The translations under genes were made by a program, and so were the position numbers. Below are positions 1 to 7,022 of a DNA stretch of 53,858 nt, one piece after another. This stretch comes from a virus. The stretch's first letter is position 1. Every line of letters starts with the position of its first letter. The stretch lies in the IMG/VR virus record IMGVR_UViG_3300009160_001803, positions 1-53,858 of that record, one strand, 5' to 3'. The notes under the pieces were generated by a model. The model did no database searches. It was not told the DNA's origin and saw only the letters and a program-made list of their open reading frames with translations.

Positions 1-94
1 AAGGAGTGATTGGTCTAACCAATCGGTAATGAGTGTTACAGGACAAAATCCTGTGGATAAGAGTAGAACCAATAATGACTCGAAAGACACTTAC
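1..94 (+). ncRNA. Candidate structured RNA or leader (cut by window edge)
   Basis: Perfect short inverted repeats are packed together here: GATTGG (8-13) with CCAATC (19-24), ACAGGA (38-43) with TCCTGT (49-54) around a CAAAA loop, and GAGT (61-64) with ACTC (78-81). AGTGT (32-36) and ACACT (87-91) could close the last two into a three-way junction. A terminator follows at 153-185. This looks like a folded RNA or leader rather than ordinary coding sequence, but I match it to no known riboswitch or ribozyme, and its 5' part lies outside the window. An open reading frame also runs through it (2-130), so the two readings compete. Confidence 0.3.
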
Positions 95-130
95 AAAAAC
101 TGTAATCTCAGGTTTTTATTTTTAGGTTAA
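2..130 (+). CDS. Possible C-terminal tail of an upstream gene (partial)
   Basis: One frame is open from the window edge to a TAA at 128-130, about 42 codons; the other two plus frames close within the first 30 bases. The encoded tail is polar and ends in RFLFLG; I recognise no domain. Because the same DNA contains several perfect hairpins, the open frame could be accidental. Confidence 0.25.
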   Translation, partial: RSDWSNQSVMSVTGQNPVDKSRTNNDSKDTYKNCNLRFLFLG

Positions 131-152
131 ATCTTATAAGAAAAAAATTAAT

Positions 153-189
153 AGGGACGATGTGAATCGATCCCTTTTTTTTTGTTTTT
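153..189 (+). terminator. Rho-independent terminator
   Basis: GGGACGA and TCGATCCC form an imperfect hairpin (one bulged base) around a TGTGAA loop, followed by a long T run. It would end transcripts coming from the left edge before the gene at 241. Confidence 0.65.
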
Positions 190-204
190 TTTTATATACT
201 GATG

Positions 205-212
205 TATTTATA
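205..212 (+). promoter_or_regulatory. Late-promoter-like motif TATTTATA
   Basis: TATTTATA with 28 bases to the ATG at 241. It is one of a set of near-identical sites found upstream of virion genes in this window; see the finding on the late regulon. Confidence 0.45.
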
Positions 213-240
213 TTTAAAGATAAATAAATAATTTTACATT

Positions 241-738
241 ATGAAAAGAATAATTAGACTAACAGAATCAGATCTTGCAAGAATAGTAAGAAGAGTAATT
301 AGTGAAGGATTTGCTCAAAATACTGTTTTAGCGTTTGATTCGGTAACTGGATATAAAAGTGCATTGTTCCCGCAATTACAATATAAAAAAAATGGGACGG
401 CATGGGACGTAAATTTTGCGGGTAGTAAAACTTTAGGAAATTTAATGAATATGAGAGATGGAAGTTTCCAAGTAGTTAACACAGAGGCAGACCCAACAAA
501 TATAGATCAAAGGACGGCATTTGGTGTTTTCCTTAATACAACCCCTAAAACAAGAGCTGAGGTAGAAACTGCGGTTAAGGCCGTGGTCCAAGGAGGATAT
601 AAAGACCCGTTCACAATCAAGGCCGGTGGTAAAACTAAAAACGCAAAAGGTGTATTAGTTACTTGGGGTCGACCTGGATTTACGGCTGGAAGCGAAATGA
701 CTGATGCAATTTGTAAATTGTATAACGTTACCGCATAA
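241..738 (+). CDS. Putative internal (packaged) virion protein
   Basis: 165 residues, no recognised domain in the body. The N-terminus is a basic amphipathic helix (MKRIIRLTESDLARIVRRV) that ends in I20-S21-E22 followed by G23. This matches the T4 gp21 prohead-protease site ([I/L/N]-x-E). Similar helices with the same kind of site begin at least four other proteins here. By analogy with T4 internal proteins, the helix would be a capsid-targeting sequence removed during head maturation; this is inference. The rest is a mixed alpha/beta-looking chain without membrane segments or a signal peptide. A strong terminator follows at 762-796 and a late-type motif precedes it, which fits late, stand-alone expression. 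Confidence 0.6.
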   Translation: MKRIIRLTESDLARIVRRVISEGFAQNTVLAFDSVTGYKSALFPQLQYKKNGTAWDVNFAGSKTLGNLMNMRDGSFQVVNTEADPTNIDQRTAFGVFLNTTPKTRAEVETAVKAVVQGGYKDPFTIKAGGKTKNAKGVLVTWGRPGFTAGSEMTDAICKLYNVTA

Positions 739-761
739 TAAAGAGATTTTTATGGAGATAA

Positions 762-796
762 AAAAAACGTAAGTCTATTGTAGACTTACGTTTTTT
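762..796. terminator. Bidirectional terminator between convergent genes
   Basis: A perfect 16-base inverted repeat (762-777 with 781-796) with a TTG loop and A/T tracts on both sides. It can serve both the plus gene ending at 738 and the minus gene ending at 775. The stop codon of the minus gene lies inside the stem. Confidence 0.85.
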
Positions 797-1221
797 GATA
801 TATACCCAATAGCGTAATTACCCTCAATATGGTAAGTGATCAATCTAAATGGTTGATTATTTTTATAAACTACAACCATTCGTGATTTACTATTAGAGTC
901 AGAAATACTTAAAAAAATATTTTTATTATTTAAAATATTTTTAGATGTAATTTGATAATTTTTTAACGTATCTCCTTCATCAACACTTGATATTACATTA
1001 TTTTCTTTAAAGTTGATATTAAAAACCATAAAATAATCTGATTCATAACTTTCCATATATGACCATCTATTCATTGTTGAGTCTGTACTCATAAAATACA
1101 TTAACTCATCTATAGTCATAGTAAAATCATAAAAGTCTGTGGCAAAAATATTTACATTTTTTTGGGAAAATGACAAAAAACTTGACAATGTCATGATTAA
1201 AGAAAAAAATAATGTTTTCAT
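775..1221 (-). CDS. Exported protein of unknown function
   Basis: 148 residues with a clear Sec signal peptide: MKTLFF, a hydrophobic stretch to about residue 17, then SFLSFSQ with probable cleavage before Q20. There is no lipobox Cys. The mature part is acidic and beta-rich in appearance, with no recognised domain. The signal peptide closely resembles that of the protein at 4303-4725, so the two may form a pair of phage-encoded envelope proteins. No TATTTATA motif stands upstream. Together with the host-like export signal this suggests expression early or independent of the late regulon. A role in superinfection exclusion or envelope modification is possible but not shown. Confidence 0.65.
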   Translation of the reverse strand: MKTLFFSLIMTLSSFLSFSQKNVNIFATDFYDFTMTIDELMYFMSTDSTMNRWSYMESYESDYFMVFNINFKENNVISSVDEGDTLKNYQITSKNILNNKNIFLSISDSNSKSRMVVVYKNNQPFRLITYHIEGNYAIGYISKNVSLQ

Positions 1222-1275
1222 TTTTATTAAAGGTTTAAATTAATGATTTTTTTATAAAGATAGTTATTTTTTTTT

Positions 1276-1298
1276 ATCCCCACCATAAAGATGGGGAT
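1276..1298 (+). terminator. Hairpin of the ATCCCCA terminator family
   Basis: ATCCCCA (1276-1282) pairs with TGGGGAT (1292-1298) around a nine-base loop, with T tracts on both plus-strand flanks. It sits between the tmRNA 3' end and the exported-protein gene. The RNA read from the minus strand would have A rather than U downstream, so its action on tmRNA transcripts is uncertain. Near copies occur at 4271-4302 and 47029-47056. Confidence 0.45.
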
Positions 1299-1304
1299 TT
1301 TAAT

Positions 1305-1715
1305 TGGTGGAGGTGCGGAGGCTCGAACTCCGGTCCATAATATCCTGTCAAACAAGGACTACACGTTTAGGTTAACATTTTCTAACGTTCCAAAATATTC
1401 GATTTTTAACTTGATCGAAAACAAGGTTAGTTTGTTCTTCATTATCGTAAACTAACAACCAATAAACGACTCGATTTCGGGTTCAGTCGTATTCCACCTT
1501 AAAGGACTTCTGTTGCTAGGTTATGTGTCCACCGACCCCCGTTTCCGTTAACTAATTAAGCTACAGTAACTTCAGAACCTCTTAGTAAACCAAGAGTTTC
1601 CATTTTCGATAAAACGTCGCCGATTGTTTTTGTGAATCAGTTTTTAAAGAGATTAATTCAGTCTCTACGTGCCCTTTATTCTCAGCCAATACCTGTCAAA
1701 TCCAAAAACACCCCC
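1305..1715 (-). ncRNA. ssrA: Transfer-messenger RNA (tmRNA), phage-encoded
   Basis: The RNA rescues stalled ribosomes and tags the unfinished protein for proteolysis. Read on the minus strand it begins GGGGGTG at 1715. This pairs fully (one G-U) with CACCTCC just before a genomically encoded ACCA ending at 1305. The TTTGGATTTGACAGG 5' signature, the T-arm (CGGAG, loop TTCGAGC, CTCCG) and a total of 411 bases are typical of one-piece tmRNA. The tag frame follows CAAUC with a GGC resume codon at 1621-1619 and runs 21 codons to TAA at 1558-1556: it begins GDVLSKMETL and ends SEVTVA. Most known bacterial tags end in LAA, so this tag is unusual in length and ending. A TATTTATA motif on the minus strand lies 23 bases upstream. 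Phage genes flank it on both sides, so it is not a host ssrA serving as an attachment site. Confidence 0.9.
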
Positions 1716-1738
1716 ATATGTCAAATAACTTTTGTTTA

Positions 1739-1746
1739 TATAAATA
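1739..1746 (-). promoter_or_regulatory. Late-promoter-like motif TATTTATA for tmRNA
   Basis: TATTTATA on the minus strand, 23 bases before the mature tmRNA 5' end. A short 5' extension would be removed by RNase P. This links tmRNA expression to the virion-gene motif set. Confidence 0.4.
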
Positions 1747-1786
1747 CAAATATAATGGGTAAATTACAATAATCAAAATATTTTGA

Positions 1787-1794
1787 TATTTATT
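1787..1794 (+). promoter_or_regulatory. Late-promoter-like motif TATTTATT
   Basis: TATTTATT four bases before the ATG at 1799. If this is a -10 element the transcript would be nearly leaderless. It diverges from the tmRNA motif at 1739. Confidence 0.3.
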
Positions 1795-1798
1795 TTAT

Positions 1799-2878
1799 AT
1801 GTCAGAAATTGGGGAAACATACGAATATTTAAAAAAATTATCAAAAAAGGATTTAACGGATGTTAGATTTAGTAAATACCAGTATCCTGATATAATCGAT
1901 GATATTAAATACAATTATGATTCCCCGTCATCAAGTGTTATTTATTTTGAATTTGAAAATACTGAAGAATATTTTAAAATTTTAGGTATTGAGGATGAGG
2001 AAGATATCTATGTGTGGAATAAATTTATGGATAATTATTATTACGATTATGATTATGATTATTACAGATATGAAGAAGATTGGAAAGAGGGGTACATATT
2101 AAAAGAATTTAGTCCAGAAAATCTTAACTTGGTTAAACAAATTCTAAGATTAGTTAACCCATCAATGGTTTTACGAGATGACGATACGGATGCCAATATG
2201 GGTATTATTGCGACTTATTTAGACAAAAGGTTTGGTGATATTGAATATATTGTTAGTGAATATGGTTCTTTGAACCAAGACTGTACTAGAAGGGCGGTTA
2301 GTAATGTTTTAAAAAATGAAACTAAAAATCCATTTAAAAAACTTGGGATTAGTGAGACTTATGGGAATTACAGATTTAAAACCACTTTAGGTGTATTAAT
2401 ACATTGGTACGAGACTTTAGAGGCCAAAAATTTTGATATACCAGAATTATTAAAGTTAATGTTAACAAAATACGATAGAGAATCTAGAGGTAACTGGTAT
2501 GAATTGGAATATAATGTTTGGTGTGATGATTTTGAATGGGACTCTTTTCACAAAGAAACTGCCCGTCATTTAAATGATATCTTAGAAAAGGTAGAAGAAG
2601 ATTTATCTGAAGATGTAAGTTTTGAAAGGTACAACGAATTGTTTAATATTGTGGAAAAATTAGGAGGTTTTAGAAGATGGATTAATATCCCCTCAAAAAA
2701 AATTGAAGTGTACTTTTCAGATCTAGATATAAAAACAGGAAAACTTAATTTTACCTCTAGAAAACCAAACCATCCTTCAGAAGATAGATCTGTGGATAAT
2801 GTTGAGGATTTAAATTTATCACTTTACCATCCTGAATTATTTGAACAACTTAAAAAAATAAAAGGTATTATTTTGTAA
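1799..2878 (+). CDS. Hypothetical protein, acidic, Tyr/Asp-rich
   Basis: 359 residues, not recognised. The protein is acidic and has a striking low-complexity run of Tyr and Asp at about residues 81-91 (NYYYDYDYDYYRYEED). The C-terminal half reads as helical. There is no signal peptide or membrane segment. The ATG at 1799 is the only Met before residue about 78, so the start is probably right although the leader is very short. It is followed after 29 bases by the M20-like peptidase gene on the same strand. Function unknown. Confidence 0.6.
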   Translation: MSEIGETYEYLKKLSKKDLTDVRFSKYQYPDIIDDIKYNYDSPSSSVIYFEFENTEEYFKILGIEDEEDIYVWNKFMDNYYYDYDYDYYRYEEDWKEGYILKEFSPENLNLVKQILRLVNPSMVLRDDDTDANMGIIATYLDKRFGDIEYIVSEYGSLNQDCTRRAVSNVLKNETKNPFKKLGISETYGNYRFKTTLGVLIHWYETLEAKNFDIPELLKLMLTKYDRESRGNWYELEYNVWCDDFEWDSFHKETARHLNDILEKVEEDLSEDVSFERYNELFNIVEKLGGFRRWINIPSKKIEVYFSDLDIKTGKLNFTSRKPNHPSEDRSVDNVEDLNLSLYHPELFEQLKKIKGIIL

Positions 2879-2903
2879 ACACCATTTATTTTTCGTAAGT
2901 TTG
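2872..2903 (+). promoter_or_regulatory. Possible Bacteroidota vegetative promoter
   Basis: TTTG at 2872-2875 and TAAGTTTG at 2896-2903, separated by 20 bases, fit the Bacteroidota consensus TTTG-N19-21-TAnnTTTG. Transcription would start very close to the ATG at 2908. The -33 element overlaps the end of the previous gene. Confidence 0.35.
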
Positions 2904-2907
2904 TAAA

Positions 2908-3693
2908 ATGGAAAGAAATTACGAATTACTAAAAGAGGTGTTATCGGTACCCTCAAAAACATATCAAGAAGATTTATTGATACAATTTATCTGTGATTGG
3001 TTAGATAAAAATAACATCACATATTATGTTGATGACTTATACAACATATATGCAACAAAACAAACTGATCAGGATATTGAATACTTTCCTTGTGTGGTCG
3101 CACATACTGATACTGTACATAATATTGACACAATAAATGTTAAAGAAGAGATGTTACCTGATGCTCAAGGTAATGTTAAACTATCTTTAAAGGCATATAA
3201 TAATAACGGAGACCCAACAGGAATTGGTGGTGATGATAAATGTGGGGTTTATGGGTGTTTAGAACTACTAAAAGAATTACCTAATCTAAAAGCCGCTTTC
3301 TTTGTTGCTGAAGAAACAGGATGTAAGGGTTCATTTAATGCGGATCCTAATTTTTTCACTAATGTTGGTTACGTTATACAATTTGATGCCCCCGAAAATA
3401 ATATGATTTCAGAATTTTTAATGAACAAACCAATGTTTAATAGAGACAGTGAATTCTTTAATGTTGGGGGTAGACTAATAACAGAACATTTTCCTGGCGA
3501 TACAGAATACCATAGACACCCATACACGGATATATACCCATTAAATAAGAACTTTGGGTTGTCCTGTTTCAATATCTCTATTGGGTACTACAATTACCAC
3601 ACAAGAAACGAATACGTGGTTGTTGACGACACATACAATGGTATTAAGGTGGGTAAATTAATGATAGAGGAGTTAGGTAATAATAAACATTAA
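2908..3693 (+). CDS. Compact M20/M42-like metallopeptidase or amidohydrolase
   Basis: 261 residues. The two-zinc peptidase signature is visible in order: AHTDTV (H66, D68), GIGGDDKCG (D109/D110), AEETGCKGS (E135/E136), FDAPE (D160) and NYHTRNEY (H231). These are the metal ligands and catalytic acids of M20-type di- and tripeptidases and deacylases. Family members usually have about 370-420 residues with a dimerisation lid; here the lid is missing or reduced, leaving almost only the catalytic core. The substrate cannot be read from the sequence: a peptide, acyl-amino acid or cell-wall fragment are all possible. No signal peptide, so it is cytoplasmic or virion-borne. Its upstream region has a host-type rather than late-type promoter. 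Confidence 0.75.
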   Translation: MERNYELLKEVLSVPSKTYQEDLLIQFICDWLDKNNITYYVDDLYNIYATKQTDQDIEYFPCVVAHTDTVHNIDTINVKEEMLPDAQGNVKLSLKAYNNNGDPTGIGGDDKCGVYGCLELLKELPNLKAAFFVAEETGCKGSFNADPNFFTNVGYVIQFDAPENNMISEFLMNKPMFNRDSEFFNVGGRLITEHFPGDTEYHRHPYTDIYPLNKNFGLSCFNISIGYYNYHTRNEYVVVDDTYNGIKVGKLMIEELGNNKH

Positions 3694-3736
3694 TAAAAAA
3701 ATTTACTCATATCCTTTAATTTCTTTAAAATTCATA

Positions 3737-3744
3737 TATTTATT
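3737..3744 (+). promoter_or_regulatory. Late-promoter-like motif TATTTATT
   Basis: TATTTATT with 21 bases to the ATG at 3766, in a region without coding potential. Confidence 0.45.
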
Positions 3745-3765
3745 TGTTAAATACAAAAAAATATT

Positions 3766-4254
3766 ATGATAAAATTTATAATCTCAGAACAAGAAAAAAG
3801 TAGAATTTTGGAAATGCACCAAAACGCTACATCAAGACATTATATAATGGAACAATCTCTTGCTAACACTCAAGCCGCGGCATTTGTTAATGAATTTAAC
3901 AGAGTTATGACGGCATATAAATTACCTGCATACACCGCAAAATTTGTAAAAGGAGCTGATGATTATCACGGAAATATAGTTATTTACAAAGATGGTAAAG
4001 AATTAGTTAAATCACCACAAGATTTTGGTGTCGCAATTACCGCAAACTTATCAACAGGTGTACAACAAGAAAAGGACCCATTAGACAACTACGGAACAAA
4101 AATAGTGGATGGTAAACTAATGCAGTTTAGCGGTAGTTTAGTAAATGTTTTAAATACTGCAGATGCTGCAGTTAAAGATAAACTTGCAATTGCCGTTAGA
4201 AGTGGGATAGATGCGGTTAAAAAAACTTTATTAACTTCCCCAACCCAAAAATAA
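3766..4254 (+). CDS. Putative internal virion protein
   Basis: 162 residues, unknown fold. The N-terminus (ISEQEKSRILEMHQNATSRH, then YIMEQ) is a short charged helix resembling the leaders of the other putative packaged proteins here. The E29|Q30 junction after Y-I-M fits only part of the T4-type cleavage rule. The body is neutral and soluble (AVITANLSTG region) with no membrane segment. It has its own late-type motif and its own terminator, like the gene at 241, and the two look like independent units of one class of small late proteins. Confidence 0.55.
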   Translation: MIKFIISEQEKSRILEMHQNATSRHYIMEQSLANTQAAAFVNEFNRVMTAYKLPAYTAKFVKGADDYHGNIVIYKDGKELVKSPQDFGVAITANLSTGVQQEKDPLDNYGTKIVDGKLMQFSGSLVNVLNTADAAVKDKLAIAVRSGIDAVKKTLLTSPTQK

Positions 4255-4270
4255 AAATATTAAGTTATGT

Positions 4271-4302
4271 AAAAATCCCCACCTGAAAAGATGGGGATTT
4301 TT
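4271..4302. terminator. Bidirectional terminator (ATCCCCA family)
   Basis: AAAAATCCCCA (4271-4281) pairs with TGGGGATTTTT (4292-4302). A and T tracts on the two sides let it act on both convergent genes. The loop shares CCT(G/T)AAAAGA with the copy near 47040. Confidence 0.8.
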
Positions 4303-4725
4303 TTATGATGGTTTTTCTATATTAAACTTTGTAATATTTTTTACTGTGGTTGAGTTATCTGTAAACCAAAACCAAATAACATTTTCGCTCCCATAATTTG
4401 TATTAACGATCAAACCATAATCAAAACTTTTTTCCAATATATTAATCTTAAGTGACCCATTACCAAGATTTACAAATTTAATTGGTAACGAACTAATTTC
4501 AACACCATCAATAAAATATGTGGAAGTTTCATTACCAAGGTCTATAATATATTTGGTGTAATCACTATTAACATCATATATTAAATCCGGTTTCATTAAC
4601 ACAGAATCCACCGATGTTCTATGAAATGAAATCATTTCTTGTTTTTCAAATACGTGAATTATTAATTTTTGACTAAATGATAAAAAATTAAAGAAAAAAA
4701 ATAGGGTTAAAAAAATTGTTTTCAT
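4303..4725 (-). CDS. Exported protein of unknown function
   Basis: 140 residues. The signal peptide MKTIFLTLFFFFNFLSFSQ, with probable cleavage at SFS|Q, is almost the same as in the exported protein at 775-1221. The mature region is short and beta-rich in appearance, with no recognised domain and no lipobox. Upstream, a TAAATTTG element fits the host -7 promoter box, and no late-type motif is present. It is the next minus-strand gene downstream of the ClpC-like gene, with 50 bases between them. Confidence 0.65.
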   Translation of the reverse strand: MKTIFLTLFFFFNFLSFSQKLIIHVFEKQEMISFHRTSVDSVLMKPDLIYDVNSDYTKYIIDLGNETSTYFIDGVEISSLPIKFVNLGNGSLKINILEKSFDYGLIVNTNYGSENVIWFWFTDNSTTVKNITKFNIEKPS

Positions 4726-4740
4726 ATTCTGTTATTAAAA

Positions 4741-4748
4741 CAAATTTA
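4741..4748 (-). promoter_or_regulatory. Possible host-type -7 element TAAATTTG
   Basis: On the minus strand TAAATTTG matches TAnnTTTG and lies 15 bases before the ATG of the exported-protein gene. I see no clear TTTG at the -33 position, so support is partial. Confidence 0.3.
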
Positions 4749-4775
4749 TAAAAAAAAATTTATTTAAAAAAATTA

Positions 4776-6836
4776 TTATCCCTTTTTATTTCTTCCTTTT
4801 TTCTTTGGTTCTGGTTTTGACCTATCCTCAATTTCTATTGTTTGATCATCACCTTCTCCTTTAACAAATAACATATATTCGCCCCCTTCTATAACCTCAT
4901 TGTTTAATATCTTTTCTGAAATTAAGTCTTCGATTTTATCTTGGATCGCTCTTTTAATTGGTCTTGCTCCGTATTGATCATCAAAACCAACTTTTGATAT
5001 AAAATCAGTCACAGAACCTTCATAAGAAACGTTATATTTCATAGATGTTAATCTGTCAATTAGTTTATCAATTTCAAGTTTTACAATTTTATCAATATGT
5101 TCTTTTACTAAAGAATTAAATATTACAACATCATCAATTCTATTTAAAAATTCAGGTGCAAAAAATTTGCGTAATTCTTTTTTCAATACGTCTCTTTTAT
5201 ACTCCTCTTGGACAACTTCACTATTATTATTTGTTTTAAATCCAACACCATTCCCAAAGTCCTGTAATTTTCTAACACCAATATTTGATGTCATAATAAT
5301 TAAACAGTTTTTAAAGTTGATCTTTCTGCCTAACCCATCAGTTAAATGTCCATCATCTAACATCTGTAGTAAGGTTGCGAATATGTCTTTATTTGCCTTC
5401 TCAATCTCATCAAAAAGTATGACAGAATATGGTTTATTTTTAACTTGTTCTGTTAATTGACCCCCTTCTTCATGTCCCACATATCCTGGAGGGGATCCAA
5501 TAAGTCTTGAGATGGTATGTTTCTCTTGGTACTCAGACATGTCAACTCTTATTAAACTATCTTCACTACCAAATATTTCTTTTGCTAATTTTTTTGCTAA
5601 AAACGTCTTACCAACACCTGTTGATCCTAAAAATATAAACGAACCGATTGGTCTATTAGGGTCTTTAATCCCAACTCTATTTCTTCTTATAGATTTTGAT
5701 ATTTTTCCAACCGCCTCTTCTTGACCAATAACGTATTTATTTAAAGTTAATTCAAGATTAACTAACGAATTTTTCTCATCTACATTTATTTTACTAACAG
5801 GAATTTTAGTCATGTTTGAAACTACCTCATAAATGATTTCATCAGGAATACCTCGTTTACTATTTTTAAGATGATCCTCAAATTTCTTTTTCTCCTCTTC
5901 TAATTTAATTAAAACGTTTCTTTCTCTATCTCTTAATTCGGCTGCTTGTTCGTAGTTTTGTTTTTTAATAACGGTCGCCTTCTCTTTCTTTATTTCTTGG
6001 GCCTCAACTTTTAATAACTCAATTTCTTCAGGTAATTTTATATCTATTTGCATTCTTGACCCAACCTCATCTAAAATATCAAAAGCCTTATCAGGAAACT
6101 CTCTATCCGTAATATATCTATCGGCTAACTCAACACATAACCGAAGTGATTCATCGGTATAATTAACCTTATGATGTTCTTCATATTTACCCTTACTTTG
6201 TTGTAGTATTTGAAACGTTTCTTCTTTGGTTGATGGATCTACAATAATCTTTTGGAATCTTCTTTCTAATGCACCATCTTTCTCAAAATGTCTTCTATAT
6301 TCATCAAGGGTTGTTGCTCCAATACACTGAATTTCACCTCTTGATAACGCAGGTTTAAATATGTTTGATGCGTCTAAAGAACCTGAACTATTACCCGCAC
6401 CAACCATAGTATGAATTTCATCTATAAATAAAATAATATTAGGGGTGTTCTGAAGTTCTTCAATAATCACCTTCATTCTTTCTTCAAATTGACCTCTATA
6501 CTTTGTGCCGGCAACAATTGAGTTAATGTCTAAAGACACAATTCTTTTATCTACCAAATTTTTTGGGCACTCTCCACCATAAATCATCATTGCAAGACCC
6601 TCGACGATTGCAGTTTTACCTGCTCCTGGTTCACCAATAATAATAGGGTTATTTTTTTTCCTCCTTGATAAAACTTGGGCAATTCTAAAGATTTCTTTTT
6701 CTCTACCAATTACTGGGTCTAATTTACCTTGTTCGGCAAGTTTTATTAGATCTTTACTAAAATTATCTAATACAGGTGTTCCGGCCTCACTCTTTTTTTT
6801 ATTTTTATCATTACTATCGTCTACAAAATCTAACAT
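4776..6836 (-). CDS. clpC: ClpC-like AAA+ unfoldase without Clp-N domain
   Basis: 686 residues with two AAA+ modules. Module 1 has Walker A GEPGAGKT (68-75) and Walker B ILFIDE (135-140). A middle region with a UVR-like stretch (NYEQAAELRDRE, about 294-305) is typical of ClpC. Module 2 has Walker A GSTGVGKT (404-411), Walker B VILFDE (472-477) and NRID at 565-568. A V-G-F tripeptide at 531-533 sits where ClpA/ClpC carry the (I/L/V)GF loop that docks on ClpP. It therefore probably feeds substrates to host ClpP; no clpP is visible here. The usual N-terminal Clp repeats that bind adaptors are absent (about 20 residues before the first module against about 150), so substrate choice should differ from the host enzyme. 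The C-terminus is a Lys-rich tail. It lies about 3 kb from the tmRNA. Confidence 0.9.
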   Translation of the reverse strand: MLDFVDDSNDKNKKKSEAGTPVLDNFSKDLIKLAEQGKLDPVIGREKEIFRIAQVLSRRKKNNPIIIGEPGAGKTAIVEGLAMMIYGGECPKNLVDKRIVSLDINSIVAGTKYRGQFEERMKVIIEELQNTPNIILFIDEIHTMVGAGNSSGSLDASNIFKPALSRGEIQCIGATTLDEYRRHFEKDGALERRFQKIIVDPSTKEETFQILQQSKGKYEEHHKVNYTDESLRLCVELADRYITDREFPDKAFDILDEVGSRMQIDIKLPEEIELLKVEAQEIKKEKATVIKKQNYEQAAELRDRERNVLIKLEEEKKKFEDHLKNSKRGIPDEIIYEVVSNMTKIPVSKINVDEKNSLVNLELTLNKYVIGQEEAVGKISKSIRRNRVGIKDPNRPIGSFIFLGSTGVGKTFLAKKLAKEIFGSEDSLIRVDMSEYQEKHTISRLIGSPPGYVGHEEGGQLTEQVKNKPYSVILFDEIEKANKDIFATLLQMLDDGHLTDGLGRKINFKNCLIIMTSNIGVRKLQDFGNGVGFKTNNNSEVVQEEYKRDVLKKELRKFFAPEFLNRIDDVVIFNSLVKEHIDKIVKLEIDKLIDRLTSMKYNVSYEGSVTDFISKVGFDDQYGARPIKRAIQDKIEDLISEKILNNEVIEGGEYMLFVKGEGDDQTIEIEDRSKPEPKKKGRNKKG

Positions 6837-6917
6837 AATTAAAAGTTTTATATAAATCTAAATATATTCATATTGTTAGTCAATACTTGTCTTTTTGTCA
6901 GGTGTGGGTATAATTAC

Positions 6918-6932
6918 ATGACAAAATGTCAT
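6918..6932. promoter_or_regulatory. Small palindrome, possible operator
   Basis: ATGACA-AAA-TGTCAT is a perfect inverted repeat in the 186-base divergent region between the ClpC-like gene and the KTSC gene. Size and place fit a dimeric repressor site, but there is only one copy. Confidence 0.2.
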
Positions 6933-6998
6933 ATTTTAATAAATGTTATATTTTTAAAATAAAAAGTCCCATTGATTGGTGGATTTTTTTATTTGTGT

Positions 6999-7006
6999 TA
7001 TTTATT
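6999..7006 (+). promoter_or_regulatory. Late-promoter-like motif TATTTATT
   Basis: TATTTATT with 16 bases to the ATG at 7023. Confidence 0.45.
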
Positions 7007-7022
7007 TTAATAATAAAAAATT

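Noticed and set aside
1305-1715. The tmRNA could be the host ssrA with an integrated phage, since ssrA is a common attachment site.
   Set aside because: Phage-type genes lie on both sides, no integrase is seen in the window, and no repeat of the tmRNA 3' end was noticed.
5167-5724. Plus-strand frames inside the ClpC-like gene.
   Set aside because: They lie wholly within strongly conserved AAA+ coding sequence on the other strand.
6961-6990. Possible terminator around TCCCATTGATTGGTGGATTTTTTT.
   Set aside because: The pairing is short and interrupted and there is no plus-strand gene upstream that would need it.
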